Source of the DNA: an uncultured Veillonella sp.
GTDB lineage: Bacteria; Bacillota; Negativicutes; Veillonellales; Veillonellaceae
Assembly: GCA_900544365.1 (NCBI GenBank)
Contig: UQVF01000013.1
Location: forward strand, 1 to 39,653
Direction of reading: 5' to 3'
Length of the DNA stretch: 39,653 nt
The notes beneath the pieces are model-generated. The model searched no databases. It was not told where the DNA came from and worked only from the letters and a program-made list of their open reading frames with translations. Positions 19,035 to 26,267 of the stretch are shown here, piece after piece; the stretch's first letter is position 1, and each line of letters starts with the position of its first letter. The position numbers were made by a program, and so were the translations under genes.

Positions 19035-20243
19035 ATGATTAGTGCAGCAGAACAGTTTCGTCTTATTTCCCATGGGGTAGCTGATCTTTTACCAGAAGAC
19101 GAATTTAAAAAGAAATTAGAAAAGTCTGTAGCAACCAATACGCCATTGATTGTTAAGTTAGGATTAGACCCAACAGCGCCAGATATTCATTTAGGTCATA
19201 CTGTAGTTTTACGTAAGTTGAAACTATTCCAAGATTTTGGACATAAAGTAATTATATTAATCGGTGACTTTACGGCACGCATTGGTGACCCAACTGGTAA
19301 AAGTGTGACACGTCCACCATTGACAGAAGAACAGGTTATTACCAATGCGAAAACATACCAAGAGCAAATTTTCAAAGTATTGGATCCTGAAAAAACTGAG
19401 GTTCGCTTTAATAGTGAATGGTTGAGCAAATTGGACTTTGCTGATGTGTTGAAATTAGCGTCTAAATACACAGTGGCTCGTATGTTGGAACGCGATGACT
19501 TTCATAAGCGATATACAGAAGGTCGACCCATTAGCATTCATGAGTTCATGTATCCATTGATGCAAGGTTATGATTCTATTGCTTTGAAAGCTGACGTAGA
19601 ATTTGGTGGTACTGACCAAACGTTTAACTTGTTGATGGGTCGTCATTTACAAGGCGAAGAAGGCATGCCAGAACAAACGATCATCACTATGCCAATCTTA
19701 GAAGGCCTTGATGGTGTCCAAAAAATGAGTAAATCCCTTGGTAACTACATCGGTATTAGTGAAGCTCCATCTGAAATGTATGGTAAAGCCATGTCTATTC
19801 CAGATGAATTGATGATGCGTTACTTTATGTTGGTAACAGACATGAGTATCGAGGAACAAGAACAATTAAGTAAAGATTTAGAATCTGGTGCGGCCCATCC
19901 TAGAGATGTGAAAATGAAATTGGCTCATACCATCGTTCGTTTGTATCATGGTGAAGAAGCAGCTAATTTTGGGCAAGAAGAGTTTATTCGTGTGTTCCAA
20001 AAACATGCGATGCCAACAGATATTCCTGAATACAAAGTAGCTGTCACAGAAGAACCTGTGTTCGTACCACAATTATTATCTGATGCAGGCTTAACAGCAA
20101 GTAATGGAGAAGCTAGACGATCCATTAAAGCGGGTGCTTTCAAAATCGATGGTGAAAAATGCAATGAAGAGCATATCGTGTTAAAAGACGGTATGGTGTT
20201 GCAAGTTGGGAAACGGAAGTTCATCAAAATCGTCTCTTGTTAG
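19035..20243 (+). CDS. tyrS: Tyrosyl-tRNA synthetase, TyrZ-type
   Basis: The protein has 402 residues. This class I synthetase charges tRNA-Tyr. The HIGH-type motif is HLGH (52-55), the second signature is a true KMSKS (230-234), and the C-terminus is an S4-like RNA-binding domain (about 340-402, LLSDAGLTASNGEARRSIKAGAF). Many bacterial TyrRS (E. coli, B. subtilis TyrS) have KFGKT instead; KMSKS marks the separate TyrZ clade. The start follows TAGGAG at 19023-19028. There is no T-box between it and the PBP gene. Its stop is followed 9 bp later by a nested-palindrome repeat rather than an ordinary terminator. Confidence 0.95.
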   Translation: MISAAEQFRLISHGVADLLPEDEFKKKLEKSVATNTPLIVKLGLDPTAPDIHLGHTVVLRKLKLFQDFGHKVIILIGDFTARIGDPTGKSVTRPPLTEEQVITNAKTYQEQIFKVLDPEKTEVRFNSEWLSKLDFADVLKLASKYTVARMLERDDFHKRYTEGRPISIHEFMYPLMQGYDSIALKADVEFGGTDQTFNLLMGRHLQGEEGMPEQTIITMPILEGLDGVQKMSKSLGNYIGISEAPSEMYGKAMSIPDELMMRYFMLVTDMSIEEQEQLSKDLESGAAHPRDVKMKLAHTIVRLYHGEEAANFGQEEFIRVFQKHAMPTDIPEYKVAVTEEPVFVPQLLSDAGLTASNGEARRSIKAGAFKIDGEKCNEEHIVLKDGMVLQVGKRKFIKIVSC

Positions 20244-20252
20244 TCTATGTAG

Positions 20253-20418
20253 CCTGTGGCTGTCTTAACTGAATATGATAAAGGGAAGAGCACGATATGC
20301 CCCCTCTCAAACGGTATTTCATAATGTTTGTTCCGGGGCACACCGTGCTCTTCTTGTGTTTGTATAATGTAGTCAGTAAAGGACCGCCACAAGGCTACTA
20401 CGTCTAACTTCGTTCCTC
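20253..20418. repeat. Nested palindromic repeat, copy A
   Basis: This intergenic element has two concentric inverted repeats. The outer arms are at about 20253-20271 and 20374-20394 (imperfect, TGTGGC / GCCACA core). The inner arms are at 20285-20303 and 20335-20353 (17 of 19 positions pair). A small innermost stem CAAAC / GTTTG surrounds a conserved stretch reading ACGGTATTTCATAATGTTTG. A conserved tail (GGCTACTA ... GTTCCTC) extends to 20418. It aligns along its whole length with copy B at 30602-30768. It starts just after the tyrS stop. Small reading frames on either strand are made of the repeat itself and are not supported as genes. Confidence 0.85.
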
Positions 20419-20456
20419 TGGGGATATTAGAGTACCATATATACATCAAATTGTGC

Positions 20457-20485
20457 TTGACTATTTATTATATGTGTTGTACTAT
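20457..20485 (+). promoter_or_regulatory. Candidate promoter of ppsA
   Basis: TTGACT at 20457-20462 (one mismatch) with TACTAT at 20480-20485 at 17 bp spacing; a better hexamer, TATACT at 20485-20490, has an overlong 22-bp spacer. The leader to the ppsA ATG is about 35 nt. CcpN-type control of this region is possible given the downstream regulator. Confidence 0.45.
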
Positions 20486-20526
20486 ATACTTAAATTATGA
20501 GTGCTATTTCTAATGGAGGGTGAATC

Positions 20527-22899
20527 ATGAGTCGTGATACTGCATATGTTCTTTGGTTTGATGAATTGCATCGTGAGGATGTGGATATTGTTGGTGGTAA
20601 GTCTTCTTCTTTGGGAGAAATGACTTCTTCTACAAATGTACCTGTTCCTTATGGTTATGCTACGACTGCCCATGGCTATCGATATTTCATGGAAGAAACT
20701 GGTTTGGTAGAACGTATTAAAGCTAAATTAGAAGAATTACATGATGTAGAGAACTCTGCCTTATTACGTAAGGTTACGGCAGAAGTGCGTCAAATGATTA
20801 TGGATGAAGAAATGCCAGCTCCATTAGCTGAAGCAATTCGTGAAGGCTATGAAGAGTTAGCTCGCAAGGTAGGAGAAGAAAATCCATTTGTGGCGGTACG
20901 TTCTAGTGCTACTGCAGAAGATTTGCCAGATGCTAGTTTTGCAGGTCAACAAGATACATACTTAAATGTTCGCGGTGCAGAGATGATCATTGCGAAAGTT
21001 AAAGAATGCTATGCATCTACTTTCACAGACCGTGCTACGTACTATCGTGTAAAACAAGGGTTTGACCACATGACAGTAGCCCTGTCCGCAGCTATTCAAA
21101 TGATGGTATATTCCAAAGCAGCTGGGGTTATGTTCTCTGTGAATATCATGAATGGAGATGATAAATCCATTATTATTGAAGGCTCTTGGGGCCTTGGTGA
21201 ATATGTGGTACAAGGTACTGTAACACCAGATAATTTCACAGTAGATAAAGCAACATTACAAATTACAGATCGTATGATTAATGATAAAAATGTGGCTTTA
21301 GTTCGTAAACATGATGGAGATTGTGAAGAAATTCAAATCCCAGATGATCAAGCTCGTGCGCAAGTCATTACGGATGCACAAGTGATCGAACTCGCAACGT
21401 ATGCAAAAGCAATCGAAAAGCATTACGGTTGCTACATGGATATGGAATGGGGTATCGATGAGCGTGATGGTAAAGTATGGATTTTACAAGCTCGTCCAGA
21501 AACTGTATTCTCTCAAAAGAAAGAAAAAGAAGAAGCTGTCGTAGAAGCAACTACAACAGAACGTAAGATTGTTGTAAAAGGTCTTCCTGCAAGCCCAGGT
21601 AAAGCAGCAGGTCGTGCTCATGTGATTGAAAATCCAGAGGATATCGACGATTTCAAAGAAGGAGAAATCCTTGTTACTACAATGACTGCACCAGATTGGG
21701 TACCAGCCATGAAAAAAGCAAAAGCTATTGTTACGGACGCTGGTGGTATGACTTGTCATGCATCTATCGTAAGTCGTGAGTTGGGTATTCCTTGTATTGT
21801 AGGTACAAAATCACGTAGTGAAGAGGCTACCAAAACGATTACTGACGGTCAAATGATTACCGTAGATGCTACGAATGGTATTGTCTATGATGGTATTTTA
21901 GAAGAAGCTACAAAAAAAGCAGAACCTGTTGCAGAAGCTCGTTATGTTGAGCCAACACCGATTACTGGTACTAAAATTTATATGAATTTAGGGGACCCAG
22001 ATTTAGCCGAAAAATATAGTGTATTACCTTGTGATGGTATAGGCTTAATGCGTGAAGAATTCATTTGGACTACGTTTATTCATGAACACCCAATGCACTT
22101 AATCGAAACAGGTCGTCGTGATTTTGCTATCAATACCTTAGCCGAAGGTATGCGTAAAGTATGTGCAGCCCTAGCGCCTCGACAAGTTGTATTGCGTTTG
22201 AGTGACTTTAAATCTAGCGAATACCGTGATTTAAATGGTGGTGATAAATACGAACCAGAAGAGTCTAGTGCTTTATTGGGATTCCGTGGCGCTTCTCGAT
22301 ACTATGATGAACGCTATGCACCTGCATTTCTGTTAGAATTAGAAGCCATCAAAAAAGTACGCAATGAATTTGGTTTTAAAAACTTACAAGTTATGATTCC
22401 ATTCTGCCGTACTGTGAAGGAAGCCGCAGAAGTCACTCGTATTATGGCAGAGCATGGCTTGCAACGTAATGCAGATTTTAAAATATGGTTGATGGCTGAA
22501 ATTCCTGCCAATATTATCTTAGCGGATCAATTCAATCAATATGTAGATGGTTATTCTATCGGATCCAATGATTTAACTATGCTTGTATTAGGTTGTGACC
22601 GTGATAACGAAACTGTACAACATATTTATGATGAAAGAAACTTGGCTGTAAAACGTGCTATTAAACATTTAATTGAAACAGCACATAAAGATGGCAAAAC
22701 AGTATCCATCTGTGGGCAAGCACCAAGTGTATATCCAGAGTTCTGTGAATTCTTAGTAAAACATGGTATTGATTCTATTTCTGTAAATCCAGATGCTGTG
22801 GTGTCTACGAAAAAAATGGTGGCTCAACTTGAACAACGCATCATGTTAGATACTTTGACAGGTAAAGGTCGTCAAAATACAGAAGCTTTAGATTGGTAA
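20527..22899 (+). CDS. ppsA: Phosphoenolpyruvate synthase (pyruvate, water dikinase)
   Basis: The protein has 790 residues. It converts pyruvate, ATP and water to PEP, AMP and phosphate for gluconeogenesis from lactate or pyruvate. It has an N-terminal ATP-grasp domain (VGGKSSSLGEM start, RSSATAEDLPDASFAGQQDT), the swivelling phosphohistidine domain with GGMTCHASIVSRELG (His411, with regulatory Thr409 two residues before it), and a C-terminal PEP-binding TIM barrel (LMREEF ... SIGSNDLT ... CGQAPS). Length and PpsA-type motifs separate it from PPDK (about 880 residues). The start follows GGAGGG at 20515-20520. Its own regulator and regulatory kinase/phosphatase follow, as expected for lactate-users such as Veillonella. 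Confidence 0.93.
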   Translation: MSRDTAYVLWFDELHREDVDIVGGKSSSLGEMTSSTNVPVPYGYATTAHGYRYFMEETGLVERIKAKLEELHDVENSALLRKVTAEVRQMIMDEEMPAPLAEAIREGYEELARKVGEENPFVAVRSSATAEDLPDASFAGQQDTYLNVRGAEMIIAKVKECYASTFTDRATYYRVKQGFDHMTVALSAAIQMMVYSKAAGVMFSVNIMNGDDKSIIIEGSWGLGEYVVQGTVTPDNFTVDKATLQITDRMINDKNVALVRKHDGDCEEIQIPDDQARAQVITDAQVIELATYAKAIEKHYGCYMDMEWGIDERDGKVWILQARPETVFSQKKEKEEAVVEATTTERKIVVKGLPASPGKAAGRAHVIENPEDIDDFKEGEILVTTMTAPDWVPAMKKAKAIVTDAGGMTCHASIVSRELGIPCIVGTKSRSEEATKTITDGQMITVDATNGIVYDGILEEATKKAEPVAEARYVEPTPITGTKIYMNLGDPDLAEKYSVLPCDGIGLMREEFIWTTFIHEHPMHLIETGRRDFAINTLAEGMRKVCAALAPRQVVLRLSDFKSSEYRDLNGGDKYEPEESSALLGFRGASRYYDERYAPAFLLELEAIKKVRNEFGFKNLQVMIPFCRTVKEAAEVTRIMAEHGLQRNADFKIWLMAEIPANIILADQFNQYVDGYSIGSNDLTMLVLGCDRDNETVQHIYDERNLAVKRAIKHLIETAHKDGKTVSICGQAPSVYPEFCEFLVKHGIDSISVNPDAVVSTKKMVAQLEQRIMLDTLTGKGRQNTEALDW

Positions 22900-22904
22900 T
22901 ACAT

Positions 22905-22933
22905 AAGGGGGCTCTGGAAAGAGCCTCCTTTTT
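22905..22933 (+). terminator. Intrinsic terminator after ppsA
   Basis: An 11-bp stem (22905-22915 with 22920-22930, one G-T pair), a GGAA loop and a run of five T. The next Shine-Dalgarno starts within 10 bp, so downstream genes probably depend on partial read-through. Confidence 0.85.
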
Positions 22934-22950
22934 CATAGAAAGGTAACAAT

Positions 22951-23580
22951 ATGAATCTTTCAAAACGACAAGAATCGATTGTACAAATTGTACAACAAGA
23001 GGGGCCTATCACTGGTAAAGCTATCGCTACAAAATTAGACTTAACGAGGTCTGCGTTGCGATCAGATTTAACGGTACTGACAATGATGGGTATTTTAGAT
23101 GCACGGCCAAAGGTAGGGTATTACTATGTTGGTAAAGTGGCAAATAATCCCTTAGCGGCTGAGATTAATAGTTTTACTGTGGCACAAGTTATGTCAAGTG
23201 TGGTAGCAGTCAGTTCCACAGCATCTGTGTATGACACAATTGTTACCATGTTCACAGAAGATGTAGGAACTATCTTAATCTGCGATGATGGTATATTAAA
23301 AGGAGTGGTTTCTCGTAAAGATTTATTGCGTGCCTCTCTTGGTGGGTCTGATTTAAATACTATGCCTATTTCCATGATCATGACACCTACTAGTAAAGTC
23401 GTAGTGGCATATCCCGATATGCCTGTTGTGGAAGCAGTAGAACGGATGATTGATTTTGAAATCGATTGCGTACCGGTAGTAGATAAGGTATTATTAGAGA
23501 CAAGTAAAGAATATCGTGTAGTAGGTCGTATTTCTAAAACCACAGTGACCCGTTTATTTTGGGACTGTGGAAAACGATAG
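22951..23580 (+). CDS. ccpN: HTH-CBS transcriptional regulator, CcpN-like
   Basis: The protein has 209 residues. A winged helix-turn-helix spans about 1-62 (SKRQESIVQIVQQEGPITGKAIA, TRSALRSDLTVL), followed by two CBS repeats at about 76-130 and 140-203. This is the CcpN/YqzB architecture; in Bacillus CcpN represses gluconeogenic genes and its CBS domains sense adenylate nucleotides. Placement between ppsA and the PEP-synthase regulatory protein strongly suggests it controls pyruvate-to-PEP flux. It starts ATG 22951 after GAAAGG at 22938-22943, and its stop lies 8 bp before the next gene. Confidence 0.85.
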   Translation: MNLSKRQESIVQIVQQEGPITGKAIATKLDLTRSALRSDLTVLTMMGILDARPKVGYYYVGKVANNPLAAEINSFTVAQVMSSVVAVSSTASVYDTIVTMFTEDVGTILICDDGILKGVVSRKDLLRASLGGSDLNTMPISMIMTPTSKVVVAYPDMPVVEAVERMIDFEIDCVPVVDKVLLETSKEYRVVGRISKTTVTRLFWDCGKR

Positions 23581-23588
23581 GAGTAATT

Positions 23589-24407
23589 ATGGCTAAAATT
23601 ATTTATGCAATTTCTGACTCCCTAGGAGAAACAGCTGAATCAGTGGCACGTGCTACGGCAAGTCAATATGATAAGGAAACGATTGATATCGTTCGTGTGC
23701 CCTATATTAATGATGAATTACAAATAAATGAAGTGGTAAAAGAAGCTGCTACCGGCGGACATGTGATCTGTCATACCATTGTATCACCAGCATTGCGGTC
23801 TTATTTAGATACAGCTTGTAAAGCACAGGGTGTGCAAGCCGTAGATATTATGGGCCCTGTTATGGATGCAGTAGGAACTATGACAGATACAGAGCCTAGA
23901 TTGGCACCTGGTATGATTCATAAATTAGACCAAGAATATTTCAAAAAGGTAGAGGCTATTGAATTTGCCGTGAAATACGACGATGGTAAAAATCCAAAAG
24001 GCTTTGAAAAAGCAGATATTGTCATTATTGGTATTTCTCGTACTAGTAAGACACCATTATCTATGTTCTTAGCCTATAAAAAAATAAAAGCAGCCAATTT
24101 ACCATTGGTACCAGAAGTACCGTTACCAGAAGAATTGTTCCAAATTCCAGGGCGCAAGATTGTGGGGTTAATTATTGATCCTTTCAAATTGAACAATATT
24201 CGTGAAGAACGTCTTCGTACCATGGGACTACATGCGGACGCTAATTATGCGAATGTAAGCCGTATTGAAGAAGAGTTAAATTATGCAAAAACTGTGATGA
24301 GACGGTTGCATTGTCCAGTACTTGATGTAACTAATAAATCTATCGAAGAAACAGCTGGTATGGTGATGCAAATCATTCAAAAAAATCGTGTCATGGATAC
24401 ACGCTAA
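23589..24407 (+). CDS. ppsR: PEP synthase regulatory protein (bifunctional kinase/pyrophosphorylase, DUF299)
   Basis: The protein has 272 residues of the DUF299/PSRP family. Such proteins use ADP to phosphorylate a threonine near the catalytic His of PpsA or PPDK (switching it off) and use phosphate to remove it (switching it on). The nucleotide-binding loop is GISRTSKT (148-155), and the N-terminus MAKIIYAISDSLGETAESVA is typical. Target should be the ppsA product in the same cluster, at Thr409 beside His411. The frame is open from 23559, but ATAGGAG at 23576-23582 places the start at ATG 23589. Confidence 0.92.
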   Translation: MAKIIYAISDSLGETAESVARATASQYDKETIDIVRVPYINDELQINEVVKEAATGGHVICHTIVSPALRSYLDTACKAQGVQAVDIMGPVMDAVGTMTDTEPRLAPGMIHKLDQEYFKKVEAIEFAVKYDDGKNPKGFEKADIVIIGISRTSKTPLSMFLAYKKIKAANLPLVPEVPLPEELFQIPGRKIVGLIIDPFKLNNIREERLRTMGLHADANYANVSRIEEELNYAKTVMRRLHCPVLDVTNKSIEETAGMVMQIIQKNRVMDTR

Positions 24408-24422
24408 GCTAGGAGGTGTCAT

Positions 24423-25409
24423 ATGAGTATTCGTGAAATGCTAGAAGAACGAGAATATACTATGTTAAGTCCTTATGCGGCTAAAAGTAGAGAATCTGTA
24501 AGAGATCGTAAGGAAGAGCCTGATCCATATCGGACGGATTTTCAACGAGATCGAGATCGTATTTTACATAGCAAATGTTTCCGTCGATTAAAACATAAAA
24601 CACAAGTATATATTGCTCCAGGGGACCATTATCGGACTCGTATGACACATACCTTAGAAGTGGGACAGATTGGACGTACCATTGCACGGGCGTTGCGGTT
24701 GAATGAAGATTTGACGGAGGCTATCGCTATGGGGCATGATGTGGGACATACACCATTTGGACATGTGGGGGAATACGCCCTTCGTGATATGGTAGGTCAT
24801 TTCAATCATAATGAGCAAAGCTTGCGCATGGTGGAAAGTATAGAAAAGGATGGACAAGGTCTTAACCTAACAACTGCTGTTCGTGATGGTATTTTAGGGC
24901 ATACAGGCTCTCATATGCCTCTTACCTTGGAAGGGCAGATTATACGCACTGCTGATCGTATCGCCTATTTGTGTCATGATTTTGATGATGCGTTGCGAGC
25001 ACATATGCTCAGGGTGAATGATTTACCGAAAGAAGTGGTACAGGTCTTCGGAGATACCCATTCCAAAATGATTACTGCCATGGTCACAGATATGGTGACA
25101 TCCTCTATGGATCAACCGGTGATTTCTATGTCAGAACGTGGTGTGGAAACTATGAATATTTTCCGTCGTTTTATGTTTGAACGTGTCTATCGGGCACCGT
25201 CGTTAATTCCAGATCGGAATAAAGGTGACTATGTGGTAAAACACTTATTTATGTACTATAAAGAACATCCCGAGGCGATTCGCCATGAAATCCATCATGA
25301 CAATCCCATCACAGACCAAGATATTGTGGACTATGTGGCGGGTCTGACAGATAACTATGCGATAAAACTATTTACTGAGTATTATATTCCTAAAGTATGG
25401 GATAACTAA
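24423..25409 (+). CDS. dgt: dGTPase-like HD-domain triphosphohydrolase
   Basis: The protein has 328 residues. It belongs to the deoxyguanosinetriphosphate triphosphohydrolase-like family, which splits dNTPs to deoxynucleoside and triphosphate. The HD metal site is H76 (TRMTHTLEV), H105-D106 (MGHDVGHTPFGH) and a later Asp in ADRIAYLCHDFDDA; the N-terminal KCFRRLKHKTQV motif is also family-typical. In many Firmicutes PSRP-dgt is followed by dnaG-rpoD; here the cluster ends with a terminator. The start follows AGGAGGTG at 24411-24418, a near-ideal Shine-Dalgarno. Confidence 0.9.
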   Translation: MSIREMLEEREYTMLSPYAAKSRESVRDRKEEPDPYRTDFQRDRDRILHSKCFRRLKHKTQVYIAPGDHYRTRMTHTLEVGQIGRTIARALRLNEDLTEAIAMGHDVGHTPFGHVGEYALRDMVGHFNHNEQSLRMVESIEKDGQGLNLTTAVRDGILGHTGSHMPLTLEGQIIRTADRIAYLCHDFDDALRAHMLRVNDLPKEVVQVFGDTHSKMITAMVTDMVTSSMDQPVISMSERGVETMNIFRRFMFERVYRAPSLIPDRNKGDYVVKHLFMYYKEHPEAIRHEIHHDNPITDQDIVDYVAGLTDNYAIKLFTEYYIPKVWDN

Positions 25410-25423
25410 TCTGCTTTCAAAGA

Positions 25424-25451
25424 AATGCTGCGCTAAGGCGTGGCATTTTTT
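25424..25451 (+). terminator. Intrinsic terminator after dgt
   Basis: A 10-bp stem (25424-25433 with 25438-25447, two G-T pairs), a TAAG loop and a T run at 25446-25451. Confidence 0.88.
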
Positions 25452-25457
25452 GCTTGC

Positions 25458-25549
25458 AAATTTAGGTTATTCATACCCTAAACTCTTTAAAAATAAAAGT
25501 TTGGGGTATTCATGCCCTAAACTTTCTAAAAATGAAAGTTTGGGGTATA
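25458..25549. repeat. 39-bp palindromic tandem repeat (2 full units plus a partial)
   Basis: Units at 25472-25510 and 25511-25549 are each exactly 39 bp and align without gaps; a partial unit precedes them at 25458-25471. Each unit contains a 12-bp hairpin dyad (CCCTAAACTTTC / GAAAGTTTGGGG in the second). At the unit junction a second dyad appears: GGGTAT-TC-AT(A/G)CCC, extending to about 28 bp at 25497-25524. The array lies between the dgt terminator and the tetR promoter. The junction dyad resembles a TetR-type operator in size, but no binding is shown. Confidence 0.85.
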
Positions 25550-25580
25550 TAGACATCATCGAATTGATGGGTTTCATAGT

Positions 25581-25609
25581 TTGACATTTGTTCTTATTTT
25601 AAGTAAACT
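25581..25609 (+). promoter_or_regulatory. sigma-70 promoter of tetR-MFP-RND
   Basis: TTGACA at 25581-25586 (consensus), a 17-bp spacer, TAAACT at 25604-25609 (4 of 6). It is the only plausible promoter found ahead of the efflux operon. The start near 25616 gives a leader of about 65 nt. Confidence 0.6.
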
Positions 25610-25679
25610 AAAGAGTGGTACTGAGTAGTATACTTTGAGTTTTAATAGATATAAAAGAGAGTATGAAAGGAGGGCTATA

Positions 25680-26267
25680 TTGGTTACCGTTAAGGAGAAA
25701 ATTTTAGCAGCGGCGGCCATAATGATTGAAGAGCAAGGCATATCATTCCGCATGGATGATTTAGCAAAAGCATTGACTATTAGTAAACGTACGTTGTATG
25801 AACAATTTCGTTCTAAACATGAAATTGTAGAAACTATTTTAGTCCATGGGGCAGAAGACTTTTACAGACAGCATGAGAATATTGTGAACAATAAAAGTCT
25901 TACTGTAGAAGAAGTATTAAATAGGTATTTTAGAGTACGATCAAATTTGTATGCGGCTTTCAGTGGAGAATCTTTCATATAAATCTTCTTATATATACCG
26001 CAACTACAAGAAACGTTGAAAACTTTGTTCAAGAAAGATTGGGACTTACTTAAACACTATTTACTATACCAACAAGAGCAAGGAACTATTGCTCGCTATG
26101 TGGATGTTGATATTATCATTATGATGTTGCAAGGTGCTGTACGACGCATTGTGTTTGAAAGCTCCAATCATCATGAGGATATTTATAAATATATGCCAAA
26201 GGTTATTTCAGTTATATTACAGGGTATTACAAATAAGGGTGAAATGAATGAAAAAACAAGCGTATAA
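25680..26267 (+). pseudogene. TetR-family regulator interrupted by an in-frame stop
   Basis: The frame encodes a normal-sized TetR protein (195 residues if the stop were sense) but carries TAA at 25980-25982 after residue 100. The first part has the TetR DNA-binding domain (ILAAAAIMIEEQGISFRMDD, LAKALTISKRTLYEQFRSKHEIV); the part after the stop continues in the same frame (IPQLQETLKTLFKKDWDLL ... VISVILQGI) and looks like the ligand/dimer domain. One base change would explain it. The start is TTG 25680, set by GAAAGGAGGG at 25665-25674. The 3' end overlaps the adaptor gene by 20 bp. The 100-residue product lacks the dimer domain, so it is probably non-functional and the pump may be derepressed. 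A sequencing error is the main alternative. Confidence 0.8.

Noticed and set aside
20240..20449. Minus-strand open frame of 69 codons after tyrS, and a similar plus-strand frame at 30588-30953
   Set aside because: Both are built from the nested palindromic repeat, have no convincing ribosome site and overlap the arms of the inverted repeats. They are products of the repeat, not genes.
23124..23543. Long minus-strand open frame (139 codons) opposite the CcpN-like gene
   Set aside because: It lies entirely inside a well-supported gene and its protein is Ser/Thr-rich without any family features. The same applies to minus-strand frames inside MutS2, the RND pump, LigA and PheT.
25458..25549. CRISPR-like array from the 39-bp repeats
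   Set aside because: Units are directly adjacent with no variable spacers, and no cas genes are present; it is a tandem palindromic repeat.
26016..26267. Separate small gene made from the second half of tetR
   Set aside because: Its start would be TTG without a ribosome site, and it is in the same frame as the first half; a broken single gene is simpler.
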